Positions 54,835 to 63,916 of a stretch of 64,000 nt of DNA are shown here, one piece after another (within the stretch, counting starts at the first letter, position 1; each line of letters begins with the position of its first letter). Position numbers and translations under genes: made by a program. The notes under the pieces are model-generated. The model did not search any database and was not told the origin of the DNA. It saw only the letters and a list, made by a program, of their open reading frames with translations. The stretch is from an uncultured Pontibacter sp. GTDB taxonomy: Bacteria; Bacteroidota; Bacteroidia; Cytophagales; Hymenobacteraceae. The stretch spans positions 124,001 through 188,000 of the forward strand of contig NZ_CANLMZ010000007.1 of assembly GCF_947492645.1 (NCBI RefSeq), given 5' to 3'.

Positions 54835-55608
54835 ATGCAAGTAAAGCTGTCTGTTACCATTATTACCTTTAACGAAGAGCAGAACATTGAGCGATGCCTG
54901 AAGTCTGTAGAGGGTATTGCCGATGAAATAATTGTGGTAGACTCGCTTTCCACAGACAGAACAAAAGAGATATGCTTAAGCTATGGTGTTACGTTTGTGG
55001 AGCGGCCTTTTACAAGTATGATCGATCAGAAAAACTATTCGTTAAGCCTTGCTACGCACCAGCATGTTTTGTCGCTTGATGCAGATGAAGCCCTTACGGA
55101 TGAGCTGAGAGAATCGGTATTAAAGGTAAAGCATAACTGGAAAGCAGACGCGTATAAACTAAATCGCCTGACCAATTACAGAGGGCAATGGATCAGGCAC
55201 TCCGGCTGGTACCCCGATCGCAAATTAAGGTTGTTTGACAGAACTAAGGCGCATTGGGGCGGGCAGAACCCACACGATAGGGTAATACCAGAAGAAGGTG
55301 CTAAAGTAGAAAACTTGAAGGGAGATATGCTGCACTACTACAGCTACAATGTAAAGCAGCACCTGGACCAGATAAACAGGTACAGCGATATTTATATGAA
55401 TGAGATGTGGCGGAAAGGCAAAAAAACCTCTTTGCTTGCTGTAATTGTAAAACCGCCGTTCCGTTTTGTTCGGACATACTTTCTGCAACGAGGCTTTTTA
55501 GACGGATTTAACGGTTTGTTCATTGCAGGCCTATCATCCTATACAGTTTTTTTGAAGTATGCCAAGCTGTACCTGGCGCACCAAAGTGGCGGCCCCGACA
55601 AAGTATAG
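54835..55608 (+). CDS. Family 2 glycosyltransferase (WaaE/KdtX-like)
   Basis: 257 residues. GT-A fold: L-S-V-T-I-I-T-F-N-E-E-Q-N-I-E-R-C-L near the start, D-S-L-S-T-D-R-T, then the metal-binding D-A-D-E-A-L and W-Y-P-D-R-K-L-R-L-F. Closest in style to the LPS core or lipid A-linked glucosyltransferases of the WaaE group. No membrane helix is seen apart from a weak hydrophobic patch near 215-245. Eighteen bases before a second GT2 gene. Confidence 0.88.
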   Translation: MQVKLSVTIITFNEEQNIERCLKSVEGIADEIIVVDSLSTDRTKEICLSYGVTFVERPFTSMIDQKNYSLSLATHQHVLSLDADEALTDELRESVLKVKHNWKADAYKLNRLTNYRGQWIRHSGWYPDRKLRLFDRTKAHWGGQNPHDRVIPEEGAKVENLKGDMLHYYSYNVKQHLDQINRYSDIYMNEMWRKGKKTSLLAVIVKPPFRFVRTYFLQRGFLDGFNGLFIAGLSSYTVFLKYAKLYLAHQSGGPDKV

Positions 55609-55626
55609 ACTGGTTGACGAAACATT

Positions 55627-56613
55627 ATGGTAACAGGCATTTCTGTTGTAATACCCAACTATAACGGTATTCATCTTTTTAAGCATACACTTGATACAGT
55701 AGCTGAGGCGCTGCAGAACACAGGTAAGCCATCCGAGATTATTGTGGTAGATGATTGCTCTACAGATGCGTCTGTGGCTTATCTGCAGCAACATTACCCG
55801 AACATTAAACTACTCCATAACAGCGTAAACAGCGGCTTTTCAGTAACAGCAAATAAGGGTATAAAGGCTGCGGTGTATGATAAGGTACTGCTTCTGAATA
55901 GTGATGTTAAGCTAACGCCCGATTACTTTTCCAATCAGTATAAGTACTTTGATAAGCCGGATACCTTTGGGGTGATGGGCCGCATTGTTGGCTGGGATGA
56001 TGATAAAATTCAGGATGGAGCCAAGTTCCCCTACTACCATGGCAGCAAGATTAAAACATCTGGCAACTACCTTCTAAAAGACGAGAAGCTGATGCAGGAG
56101 GGGCTGTTCTCTATGTATCTGTCTGGAGCCAACGCGTTTATCGATAAAGAGAAGTTTCTGTTGATAGGAGGCTTTAACGAAATCTTTTCCCCTTTTTATG
56201 TAGAGGATTACGAGCTTTCGCTGCGGGCATGGCGGCTGGGTTTTAAATGCTACTACGATTATAACAGCGTTTGCCGGCACCAGGTATCTACCTCTATCAA
56301 ATCTAAAAGCAAGAAGAAGTACGTAAGCGCCATTTACGACCGCAATAAGATGTTCCTGCATGCCATTCATTTAGAGGGTGTACAGCGTATGTTGTGGTAT
56401 CTGCAGCTTATACCGGAGGCGTTGATCAGAGTGGTCACCTTCAGGTGGCACTATCTAAAGTCATTAAGCATGTTCCTGAACTCTTCCGGGCTTGTAGTGC
56501 AATCGCGACAGGATTTTAACGATAAGGCTAAAAAACTTAAATCCAGGAAAAGCCTTCAGGAGATTAAGTCTTTTATACTTGGCAATATCAAAGGAGAGAG
56601 GGTTACCCTTTAA
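55627..56613 (+). CDS. Family 2 glycosyltransferase
   Basis: 328 residues. GT-A start G-I-S-V-V-I-P-N-Y-N-G, V-V-D-D-C-S-T-D-A-S, L-L-N-S-D-V and, in the middle, F-Y-V-E-D-Y-E-L-S-L-R-A-W-R-L-G-F, typical of rhamnosyl- or galactosyl-type GT2 enzymes of surface polysaccharide synthesis. Basic, amphipathic C-terminus. Probably acts with the upstream glycosyltransferase on the same surface glycan. Confidence 0.88.
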   Translation: MVTGISVVIPNYNGIHLFKHTLDTVAEALQNTGKPSEIIVVDDCSTDASVAYLQQHYPNIKLLHNSVNSGFSVTANKGIKAAVYDKVLLLNSDVKLTPDYFSNQYKYFDKPDTFGVMGRIVGWDDDKIQDGAKFPYYHGSKIKTSGNYLLKDEKLMQEGLFSMYLSGANAFIDKEKFLLIGGFNEIFSPFYVEDYELSLRAWRLGFKCYYDYNSVCRHQVSTSIKSKSKKKYVSAIYDRNKMFLHAIHLEGVQRMLWYLQLIPEALIRVVTFRWHYLKSLSMFLNSSGLVVQSRQDFNDKAKKLKSRKSLQEIKSFILGNIKGERVTL

Positions 56614-56853
56614 GTAATAGCCTGCGATATAACTGTGTACTGCCAAAACGGTACAATTTAAGAAGTATAAACTGGCTTATACTTCCAGAAAACCATGCTT
56701 AACCTAAAGCGTATTTAAAGCAGCAGCTGATAAGTAATTTCGTTAATTCTGATGTGCAAAAGGGCTTGGTATAACTTTTATCAGCCCATTTGGTAAAAGT
56801 ATACTATGCCGCGTATGCTTCAGCAAAAATCTGATACATTTAGGGGGTATCTG
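56614..56853 (+). other. Non-coding region before ECF sigma operon
   Basis: About 240 bases without a gene. It holds a 9-bp perfect hairpin, GAAGTATAA (56662-56670) with TTATACTTC (56677-56685), made from two opposite copies of the over-represented AAGTATA word. No T run of terminator length follows. AAGTATA appears again at 56796-56802. Confidence 0.45.
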
Positions 56854-56904
56854 TTGCAACCCTGAAGCCCCAAGCGAGGTATGTAATTAAAATTTCTATA
56901 TTTG
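56854..56904 (+). promoter_or_regulatory. Promoter region D: ECF-like TTGCAACC plus housekeeping-like TATATTTG
   Basis: TTGCAACC at 56854-56861 is identical to ECF elements A-C; 16 bases on comes GGTATG. A TATATTTG (56897-56904) matching the housekeeping -7 element lies about 50 bases before the sigma gene, though with no good -33 box. Possibly two overlapping controls. Confidence 0.4.
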
Positions 56905-56953
56905 CGTACAAATACGCGATTGAGGACTTCACAATAGTACAAAATCCAAGTTG

Positions 56954-57547
56954 ATGAGCGAGCAAACAGGTAAACAACTAAGTAAAGAGGAAAAAGACGC
57001 TAGGTTCGAGGCCGAACTTTTGCCTGTGCTTGACCCTCTGTACAATTTTGCCTACAGGCTCACCTTAGACGAAGACGACGCCAATGACCTGGTGCAGGAG
57101 ACCTATCTTAAAGCCTATCGTTTTTTTGACTACTTCGAGCAAGGAACTAATGCAAAAGCATGGCTGTTCCGAATCCTGAAGAACTCATTCATAAACGAGT
57201 TTCGGAAAAAGAGCAAGCAACCTGCAAAAGTAGATTACAGCGAAGTTGAGGGGTATTACAACTCCGAAGACGTAGAAGGTGAAAGCGGGGTGGCCTCTAC
57301 TACAGATATGCGCACAGAAAGTGTGCAGGATTTGATAGGAGATGAGGTAGCCAGCGCCCTGAATGCCCTGCCCGTAGACTTTAGGACAGTAATTATACTT
57401 TGTGATTTAGAAGGCTTTACTTATGAGGAAATGGCCAAGATTTTGGACATCCCGATAGGTACTGTAAGATCGAGGCTGCACCGCGCCCGAAACTCTTTGA
57501 AGGAGAAGTTGGAAAAATACGCCAAAACCATGGGTTACAACAGTTAG
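56954..57547 (+). CDS. ECF RNA polymerase sigma factor (RpoE/SigE-like)
   Basis: 197 residues from ATG 56954 (a TTG directly before it is in frame). Region 2 has D-L-V-Q-E-T-Y-L-K-A-Y-R and A-W-L-F-R-I-L-K-N-S-F-I-N; an acidic linker (about 90-115) separates it from region 4 with F-R-T-V-I-I-L-C-D-L-E-G-F-T-Y-E-E-M-A-K-I-L-D-I-P-I-G-T-V-R-S-R-L-H-R-A-R. The next gene is its likely zinc-binding anti-sigma factor, 26 bases downstream; gmk and nadD follow in the same unit. Confidence 0.93.
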   Translation: MSEQTGKQLSKEEKDARFEAELLPVLDPLYNFAYRLTLDEDDANDLVQETYLKAYRFFDYFEQGTNAKAWLFRILKNSFINEFRKKSKQPAKVDYSEVEGYYNSEDVEGESGVASTTDMRTESVQDLIGDEVASALNALPVDFRTVIILCDLEGFTYEEMAKILDIPIGTVRSRLHRARNSLKEKLEKYAKTMGYNS

Positions 57548-57573
57548 AAAGACACTAAGAGTTTTAAGTTAAG

Positions 57574-57855
57574 ATGGAATCGAAAATTACAGAAGTTTAC
57601 CACAAAGAGCCGGACGAGAGGCACAACACAGATTGTAGCAAAGTATCCGAAATGCTGGACCTCGTTATCGACGGCGAAGCCACCTCCGAAGAAGAGAGAT
57701 TTTTCAACACTCATTTAGAGGAGTGTGTCAGTTGTTTCGAAACCCATCAGAAACAGAAGCTTCTTAAAGGGATCATCAGCGGCCATCTCAAACGCGTGAT
57801 TGTGCCGGAAAGCCTTGCGCTTTCTATAAAAGCGAGGATTCAAGAAACTTTATAA
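57574..57855 (+). CDS. Zinc-finger anti-sigma factor (ZAS/zf-HC2 type)
   Basis: 93 residues, soluble, without a membrane helix. The ZAS motif is H-L-E-E-C-V-S-C (HxxxCxxC) near 48-55, with an upstream Cys in N-T-D-C-S-K-V completing the site. Such proteins bind the sigma factor and may release it on thiol oxidation (as RsrA does). Being cytoplasmic rather than membrane-bound, a redox or zinc signal is more likely than an envelope one. gmk starts 6 bases later. Confidence 0.85.
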   Translation: MESKITEVYHKEPDERHNTDCSKVSEMLDLVIDGEATSEEERFFNTHLEECVSCFETHQKQKLLKGIISGHLKRVIVPESLALSIKARIQETL

Positions 57856-57861
57856 CCCCTA

Positions 57862-58446
57862 ATGCAAGGTAAAATCATCATCTTTTCGGCTCCGTCTGGT
57901 GCCGGCAAAACTACCATTGTTAAGCATCTGCTCCAGGTAAATCCAAAACTGAGCTTTTCTATTTCGGCCTGCACACGCGATAAGCGCGGGCGCACCGAAG
58001 AAAACGGTAAAGACTACTACTTTATAACTCCAGAAGATTTTAAGGCAAAAATAGCTAACGACGAGTTCGTAGAGTGGGAAGAAGTATACGAAGGCGCATT
58101 TTACGGCACCTTAAAGTCAGAGATTGAGCGCATCTGGCAAAGCGGCAAGCATGTAATTTTAGACGTAGACGTTAAAGGGGGATTAAGTATAAAGCATTTT
58201 TACAAAGAAAGAGCATTAGCCGTTTTCGTAAAGCCGCCTTCTGTAGAGGAACTGGCAAAACGATTAACCGCACGCAACACCGATTCGGCATCCAGTATAT
58301 CTAGCCGCGTGTTTAAAGCAAAGTTTGAGTTAGGTTTCGAAGATCAGTTTGATACTGTAATCGTGAACGACGATTTAAACAGAGCCTGCAAGGAGGCGGA
58401 GACGTTAGTAAACGAGTTTTTAAGTTCAGAGCCCGCTATCGTATGA
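57862..58446 (+). CDS. gmk: Guanylate kinase
   Basis: 194 residues. Converts GMP to GDP with ATP. P-loop F-S-A-P-S-G-A-G-K-T-T, then S-I-S-A-C-T-R-D-K-R-G-R (GMP-binding), G-K-D-Y-Y-F-I and V-I-L-D-V-D-V-K-G-G. Starts 6 bases after the anti-sigma gene, and its last 4 bases overlap nadD, so the run sigma-antisigma-gmk-nadD is tightly coupled. Confidence 0.96.
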   Translation: MQGKIIIFSAPSGAGKTTIVKHLLQVNPKLSFSISACTRDKRGRTEENGKDYYFITPEDFKAKIANDEFVEWEEVYEGAFYGTLKSEIERIWQSGKHVILDVDVKGGLSIKHFYKERALAVFVKPPSVEELAKRLTARNTDSASSISSRVFKAKFELGFEDQFDTVIVNDDLNRACKEAETLVNEFLSSEPAIV

Positions 58447-59015
58447 AAGTAGGGCTGCTGTTTGGCTCCTTTAACCCGATTCATACAGGGCACCTTATAC
58501 TTGCTAATTTTATGGCAACCAACACCGACCTTGATACGGTTTGGCTGGTGGTGTCGCCGCAAAATCCGTTTAAGCCAAGCAACACATTGCTGCACGAGTT
58601 TGATAGGCTGCACATGGTAACGTTGGCCATTGCAGATAATCCGAACCTGGGTGTATCAAACATCGAGTTTGGGATGCCTAAGCCAAGTTATACTATTGAT
58701 ACACTTACTTATATTCAGGAAAAATATCCGAGCTATGAGTTTGTGCTGTTGATGGGGGAGGATAACCTGCCGCTTTTTCCGAAGTGGAAGAACTACGAAA
58801 GTATACTTAAGTTTCACAAAGTATATGTTTATCCCCGGTCGGGCTCTATCACTACGTCATTACCCGATATGCCGGAACTAACCTTCGTAAAAGCTCCTAT
58901 ACTTGATATCTCGGCTACGTTTATCAGGCAGTGCATCAAAGAAGAGAAAAGTATAAAGTACCTGGTACCTGACGAGGTGGCAGAGTATATTAAAGTACAT
59001 AAGCTGTACCAATAG
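58443..59015 (+). CDS. nadD: Nicotinate-nucleotide adenylyltransferase
   Basis: 190 residues. Makes deamido-NAD from nicotinate mononucleotide and ATP. Nucleotidylyltransferase motifs G-S-F-N-P-I-H-T-G-H near the N-terminus and I-S-A-T-F-I-R near the C-terminus are clear, with M-G-E-D-N-L-P-L-F between. Overlaps gmk by 4 bases. A bidirectional terminator follows. Confidence 0.95.
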   Translation: MKVGLLFGSFNPIHTGHLILANFMATNTDLDTVWLVVSPQNPFKPSNTLLHEFDRLHMVTLAIADNPNLGVSNIEFGMPKPSYTIDTLTYIQEKYPSYEFVLLMGEDNLPLFPKWKNYESILKFHKVYVYPRSGSITTSLPDMPELTFVKAPILDISATFIRQCIKEEKSIKYLVPDEVAEYIKVHKLYQ

Positions 59016-59048
59016 CTTTTCCTGGTTTAAAGATTTTATAGTTGTCAT

Positions 59049-59091
59049 TAAAAGAGAGAGCCCTACAATATTTGCAGGGCTCTCTCTTTTA
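59049..59091. terminator. Bidirectional terminator between nadD and frr
   Basis: Sixteen-bp perfect stem (59049-59064 with 59076-59091) around an 11-base loop; T run on either side. Serves nadD (plus) and the pyrH-frr unit (minus). Confidence 0.85.
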
Positions 59092-59146
59092 TACTTGGGC
59101 GTAAGGTTCTTTGCCTTTCGACCTGGATATTTCCTCTTTCAGGAAT

Positions 59147-59710
59147 TTAGATCGTCATGATCTCAGCTTCTTTCTTGGCTAGCAACTCATCAATCTTAAC
59201 GATAAATGCATCTGTCAGCTTCTGCACTTTAGCTTCGGCATCACGCACCGCATCTTCAGAAGTGCCCTCTTTCTGCAGTTTTCGTAAAGCATCGTTCACA
59301 TCTTTACGGACGTTACGCACGCTGATCTTGCCGTTTTCTGTCTCGTTCTTTACCTGCTTCACAAGCTCGCGACGGCGCTCTTCAGTAAGAGCCGGAATGT
59401 TAAGACGGATAGCGTCAGCCTCTTGTTGCGGGTTAAGGTTAAGGTCGCTGTTCTTGATCGCTTTATTGATCTCGCCTAACATGTTCTTTTCCCAAGGCTT
59501 GATAAGTATGGTGCGGGCATCCGGAGCGGCGATGTTAGCTACCTGAGAAATAGGAGTAAGAGTGCCGTAGTAATCAACACGAAGGCCCTCTACCATTGCC
59601 GGAGACGCTTTGCCAGCACGAATTTTAGTAAGTTCTGAGCCAGTATGCTGTACTGCCTTTTCCATAGACTCCTCTGCTTCGCTGAGGTAAAACTGAATTT
59701 CTTCCGTCAT
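59147..59710 (-). CDS. frr: Ribosome recycling factor
   Basis: 187 residues. Splits post-termination ribosomes with EF-G. Typical features: R-A-G-K-A-S-P-A-M-V-E-G, Y-Y-G-T-L-T-P-I-S-Q-V-A-N-I, the long helix with L-T-E-E-R-R-R-E-L-V-K, and V-R-N-V-R-K-D-V-N-D near 130. Second gene of the pyrH-frr pair, an arrangement conserved in many bacteria. Confidence 0.97.
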   Translation of the reverse strand: MTEEIQFYLSEAEESMEKAVQHTGSELTKIRAGKASPAMVEGLRVDYYGTLTPISQVANIAAPDARTILIKPWEKNMLGEINKAIKNSDLNLNPQQEADAIRLNIPALTEERRRELVKQVKNETENGKISVRNVRKDVNDALRKLQKEGTSEDAVRDAEAKVQKLTDAFIVKIDELLAKKEAEIMTI

Positions 59711-59776
59711 ATCAATTATCGCTTAAAAAAGTTCTGATGAAACTATACGTATGGTTACGCTGCAAAAATATTAATT

Positions 59777-60544
59777 TTATTTGTTTTGTTTCGCCTGAAG
59801 TTGATCAACTGTTTCCTGTAATCCTTCGGCTATATCATCCATTGAAACAAGGGTGCCAATCTCCTCGCCTTGTACCAGTCGCTTCAGGTTGCCCTGTGTA
59901 TTCATGTCAAATACAATGATAGACAAACCGTTTTCCTTGCAAAGGGTAAAGGCCGTCATATCCATTACATTTAAGCCTTTTTCAAAAACATCCTTAAAGG
60001 AAATATTTCTGTAGAAGATTGCATCCGGGTCTTTTTCTGGGTCAGCAGAATAAATGCCGTCTACGCGTGTTCCTTTTAGTACTACGTCTGCCTCTATCTC
60101 AATAGCTCTAAGCGATGCAGCAGAGTCAGTTGTAAAGTATGGGTTACCAGTACCGGCACCAAATATTACCACGCGGCCTTTTTCGAGGTGGCGTACTGCA
60201 CGGCGGCGAATATACGGCTCGCATACCTGCTGAATATTAAGTCCAGACAGCAAGCGTGTGTATACACCAAGTTTTTCGAGGGCGCTTTGTAAGGCCATAC
60301 TGTTTATAACAGTTGCCAGCATTCCCATGTAGTCACCTTGCACGCGGTCAAGGCCAACCTGCTCGGCCTGCACACCTCTAAAAATATTGCCGCCACCAAT
60401 AACTACTGCTACTTCAACGCCAAGCGCTGCTACTTCTTTAATCTCCTTAGCATACTGTATCAATCTGTTCGAGTCGATACCGTATTGCTGTTCTCCCATC
60501 AGCGCCTCGCCGCTAAGCTTTAGTAATATTCTCTTATACTTCAC
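59777..60544 (-). CDS. pyrH: UMP kinase
   Basis: 255 residues, about 15 longer than the E. coli protein at the C-terminus. Phosphorylates UMP to UDP. Features: [42 protein letters not shown] and [11 protein letters not shown]. frr lies 66 bases downstream and a biotin-carrier gene 80 bases upstream on the same strand. Confidence 0.96.
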   Translation of the reverse strand: MKYKRILLKLSGEALMGEQQYGIDSNRLIQYAKEIKEVAALGVEVAVVIGGGNIFRGVQAEQVGLDRVQGDYMGMLATVINSMALQSALEKLGVYTRLLSGLNIQQVCEPYIRRRAVRHLEKGRVVIFGAGTGNPYFTTDSAASLRAIEIEADVVLKGTRVDGIYSADPEKDPDAIFYRNISFKDVFEKGLNVMDMTAFTLCKENGLSIIVFDMNTQGNLKRLVQGEEIGTLVSMDDIAEGLQETVDQLQAKQNK

Positions 60545-60624
60545 GATCTATACTATTATGTTATAAGTTTGGTCTATAGTTTTAGCGGGCAGGCGGGTGC
60601 TGCCCAACTGGCAACACTAAAAAA

Positions 60625-61122
60625 TTAAAATAAAATCAATACCTGGTTTTTTTCCACGTTCTGGCGGGCCTGTACTTTGATTTCTTTTACAACACCATCA
60701 CCCGGCGATTTCAGGATATTCTCCATCTTCATGGCTTCCAGAATTAAAATAGGGTCACCTTTCTTTACCTCCTGCCCTGGCTGCACCTTAATTTCAAGTA
60801 TAAGGCCTGGCATCGGGGCTTTTACGTCGTTTACCTTTTGGGCGTTTGCATCGCTCATACCCAACTTGTCAAGCAACAGGTCAAAACGGTCTTTTGCGCT
60901 TACCGTTTGCTTAATACCGTTAATCTTAAATGTAAAAGTTTTGGCCTGGTAATCTGCCTCAACCAACTCTGCAGTATAAGACTTGTTATCCTTGATGATG
61001 TGGTACGTTTGGGGGCCAATAGGCTGGATGTCCCAGTTAAAAGGTGTTCCGTTTAAGAGGATGGTGTCTTTTTGAATATCAACCTGCCATGTTTTGTCGT
61101 TAGCGGTTTTTATCTGGAGCAT
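60625..61122 (-). CDS. Biotin carboxyl carrier protein-like (biotin/lipoyl attachment domain)
   Basis: 165 residues. The C-terminal 75 residues form a biotinyl domain (V-K-A-P-M-P-G-L-I-L to the end) with the biotin lysine K132 in E-A-M-K-M-E-N. The N-terminal half is a beta-rich extension of the kind found in biotin carriers of acyl-CoA or oxaloacetate/pyruvate carboxylases (V-S-A-K-D-R-F-D-L-L). Partner carboxylase subunits are outside the window, so the exact enzyme is open. Confidence 0.88.
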   Translation of the reverse strand: MLQIKTANDKTWQVDIQKDTILLNGTPFNWDIQPIGPQTYHIIKDNKSYTAELVEADYQAKTFTFKINGIKQTVSAKDRFDLLLDKLGMSDANAQKVNDVKAPMPGLILEIKVQPGQEVKKGDPILILEAMKMENILKSPGDGVVKEIKVQARQNVEKNQVLILF

Positions 61123-61207
61123 CTGGTATATGTGGTTTTAGAGCTTAAAGATAATTGATTTCTCAGAGTATTTTTAGAACTTGACTTCAAAATTAAAACA
61201 TTCCATC

Positions 61208-63751
61208 ATGAATCATAGGTTTTTGAGTGTAGTTGGCTTGGCGGCGGCTATGGCTTTTTCAACGAGCTGCAGCACAAACAAGGCAGCCGTAGATAGTACA
61301 ACTTTGAAGGCGGTAACTGGCAAAGCTGCACCTGTTGCAGCTGATAGCATACCTGTTTGGGCGCCTAAAAATCATAGTTTTAACCCTTCCCGCACCTTAG
61401 AGCACGATCTGCTGCACACAAAACTTCGCGTTAGCTTTAACTGGGAAAAACAGCAGCTAAACGGTATTGCCGAGCTTACACTAAAACCATACTTCTATCC
61501 TCAGAACAAACTTATACTTGATGCGAAGGGGATGGATGTGCATACTGTAAACCTGATGAAGGGGTATGATGGTACTCCGCTAACATACGAGTATGATGGT
61601 GAGAAGCTGACTATTAACTTAAACAAGACCTATAGCCGCACCGAAGAGTACACCATTGAGATAGATTATACTGCTAAACCCAATGAGCTTAAAAGTGGTG
61701 GAAGCGATGCGATTACTCAGGATAAGGGATTGTACTTTATCAACCCACTAGGGCAAGACCCGAATAAGCCAAAGCAGATTTGGACACAAGGCGAAACAGA
61801 GGCAAGCTCAGCCTGGTTTCCGACCATAGATGCACCAAACGAGCGCATGACGCAGGAGATTTACATTACCGTAGATCCAAAGTATACTACGCTTTCTAAC
61901 GGCGTATTTATGTATGCCCGCCAAAATGCAGATGGTACCAAAACTGAATACTGGAAGCAGGAATTACCGCACGCGCCATACTTAACCATGATGGCCATAG
62001 GCGAATACGCGGTAATAAAAGACAAGTGGCGCAATAAGGAAGTAAATTACTATGTAGAACCTGCATATAAGGGTACCGCTAAGAAAGTATTCGGCAACAC
62101 TCCCGAAATGATGGAGTTCTTTTCTAAAAAGCTAGGTGTTGATTACCCGTGGGCAAAGTATTCGCAAGTAGTTGTCCGGGATTTTGTGTCTGGAGCCATG
62201 GAAAACACATCAGCCTCTACTTTTATGGAAGACCTGCAATTAAATGAGCGGGAGTTGATAGATAAAGATTGGGATGGCATTATAGCACATGAGCTCTTCC
62301 ACCAGTGGTTTGGGAACTATGTAACAACAGAATCTTGGGCCAACCTGCCGTTAAATGAGGCCTTTGCCAACTACTCCGAATATTTGTGGGCCGAATACAA
62401 AAAAGGAGCCGACGAAGCTGCATACTTACAGATGGATGAGTTGGGCCAATATTTAGATGAGGCAGAAACAAAACGGGAGCCGCTGATACGCTACCGCTAT
62501 GGCAACAGAGAAGATATGTTCGACAGCCACTCTTACGCAAAGGGTGGGCGCGTACTGCATATGCTTCGCAAAATGGTGGGAGATGAAGCATGGTGGGCTT
62601 CGCTAAACCGTTACCTGACGCAGCACAAGTATACTGCTGTAGAAGTGGCGGAACTTAGGATGGCTTTTGAAGATGTTACAGGGCAGGACCTGATGTGGTT
62701 CTTCGACCAATGGTTTATGCAACCAGGGCATCCGGAGTTGCAGGTAAGTCATACGTACCAAAACGGGCAGTTAAGCCTGCATGTAGTGCAACAGCAGGAT
62801 ACAGCATACATGCCGGTTTATCGCCTGCCGCTAAAAGTAGCAGCTTGGGTTAACGGCAAGCGTACAGATTATCCTATTGTAATAGACAAAGCAGATCAAA
62901 CCTTTACGTTCCCGATGCCCAGCCAGCCACAATTAGTGCTTTTTGATGCAGAGCAACAAGTATTGGCAACAGTAGAACACGAAAAGTCGAAGCAAGAGCT
63001 GGTCTTTCAGTTCAATAATTCCAAAATGCTGGCGCCTAAGCTCGAAACATTGGTAAAGCTTCAGGAGCAGCTAAGTGATGCAGAAGCTATGAGGGTTATG
63101 CAAACTGCATTGAAAGATGACTATTGGATTGTTAGAAGTACAGCTATTAACACGCTTAGCCAGCTAGAGGCTGATAAAGTGAATCTGGTAAAAGAAAATA
63201 TAATACAACTAGCAAAAGTAGATAAAAAGGGAGCAGTTAGGGCAGATGCTATACTTGCGTTGGCCAATTGGGAAGGGGCAAAGTATAAAGATTTGTATGA
63301 GACAGCCATGAGCGACAGTTCTTATGCTGTAGCGGCGGCAGGTATACTAGCATATGCAGGTACCGGAGCAGAAGATACCAAAACTAAGCTTGCAAAGTTT
63401 GATAAAGAAAAAGGCGAGGAGGTAGTATTGGCTTTATCTACATACTATGCAGTACAAGGAGGACCGGAAAAACATACTTGGTTTATGGAGCAAGTAAAAA
63501 ACGCAAAAGGAGGAACGCTATACTATTTACTCCAAAGCTACGGTGCATTCTTAGCATCAAACCCAGAGACAAATACCCCAGAAGCGATCTCTTTACTTTC
63601 CGAAATGGCGCAAATTCATAGTATTTACTATATAAGGGGTGCAGCCTACCAAACTTTAATAGTAATGTCAGAAAAACCGGAGGTGCAGCAAATTTTAACG
63701 GAAATAAAAGAGAATGAGACTGATAAGAGGCTTAAAGAGATGTACAATTGA
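61208..63751 (+). CDS. M1 family metallo-aminopeptidase, lipoprotein
   Basis: 847 residues from ATG 61208 (the frame stays open a little upstream from a TTG). Lipobox S-T-S-C (Cys 21). M1 site complete: G-A-M-E-N (329-333), H361-E-L-F-H365 and E384 in L-N-E-A-F-A-N. The last 220 residues are a HEAT-like helical domain, as in tricorn-interacting and ERAP-type aminopeptidases. Unlike the first M1 enzyme in the window it has no T9SS domain and keeps GAMEN, so it should be lipid-anchored in the periplasm or outer membrane and trim N-terminal residues from peptides. Confidence 0.93.
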   Translation: MNHRFLSVVGLAAAMAFSTSCSTNKAAVDSTTLKAVTGKAAPVAADSIPVWAPKNHSFNPSRTLEHDLLHTKLRVSFNWEKQQLNGIAELTLKPYFYPQNKLILDAKGMDVHTVNLMKGYDGTPLTYEYDGEKLTINLNKTYSRTEEYTIEIDYTAKPNELKSGGSDAITQDKGLYFINPLGQDPNKPKQIWTQGETEASSAWFPTIDAPNERMTQEIYITVDPKYTTLSNGVFMYARQNADGTKTEYWKQELPHAPYLTMMAIGEYAVIKDKWRNKEVNYYVEPAYKGTAKKVFGNTPEMMEFFSKKLGVDYPWAKYSQVVVRDFVSGAMENTSASTFMEDLQLNERELIDKDWDGIIAHELFHQWFGNYVTTESWANLPLNEAFANYSEYLWAEYKKGADEAAYLQMDELGQYLDEAETKREPLIRYRYGNREDMFDSHSYAKGGRVLHMLRKMVGDEAWWASLNRYLTQHKYTAVEVAELRMAFEDVTGQDLMWFFDQWFMQPGHPELQVSHTYQNGQLSLHVVQQQDTAYMPVYRLPLKVAAWVNGKRTDYPIVIDKADQTFTFPMPSQPQLVLFDAEQQVLATVEHEKSKQELVFQFNNSKMLAPKLETLVKLQEQLSDAEAMRVMQTALKDDYWIVRSTAINTLSQLEADKVNLVKENIIQLAKVDKKGAVRADAILALANWEGAKYKDLYETAMSDSSYAVAAAGILAYAGTGAEDTKTKLAKFDKEKGEEVVLALSTYYAVQGGPEKHTWFMEQVKNAKGGTLYYLLQSYGAFLASNPETNTPEAISLLSEMAQIHSIYYIRGAAYQTLIVMSEKPEVQQILTEIKENETDKRLKEMYN

Positions 63752-63801
63752 TAGCTGGAAGTAGTGTTGAAGAAAAAAAAAGAACTTTTTTTTCGAGAAT
63801 G

Positions 63802-63832
63802 TTTGACAGGTAAGAAAAAGCGCTTAATTTTG
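63802..63832 (+). promoter_or_regulatory. Strong Bacteroidota-type promoter for tRNA-Tyr
   Basis: TTTG at 63802-63805, exactly 19 bases, TAATTTTG at 63825-63832: an exact match to the consensus. Transcription would begin near 63839, about 80 bases before the tRNA. Confidence 0.8.
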
Positions 63833-63916
63833 CATCTCCTTAGAACGAAGAACGCTTCGAAAGCGGAAAGTTCAAAGGAAAAAGTTCTGCTGATTTTAAT
63901 TTGAAATTAGCTTTTT

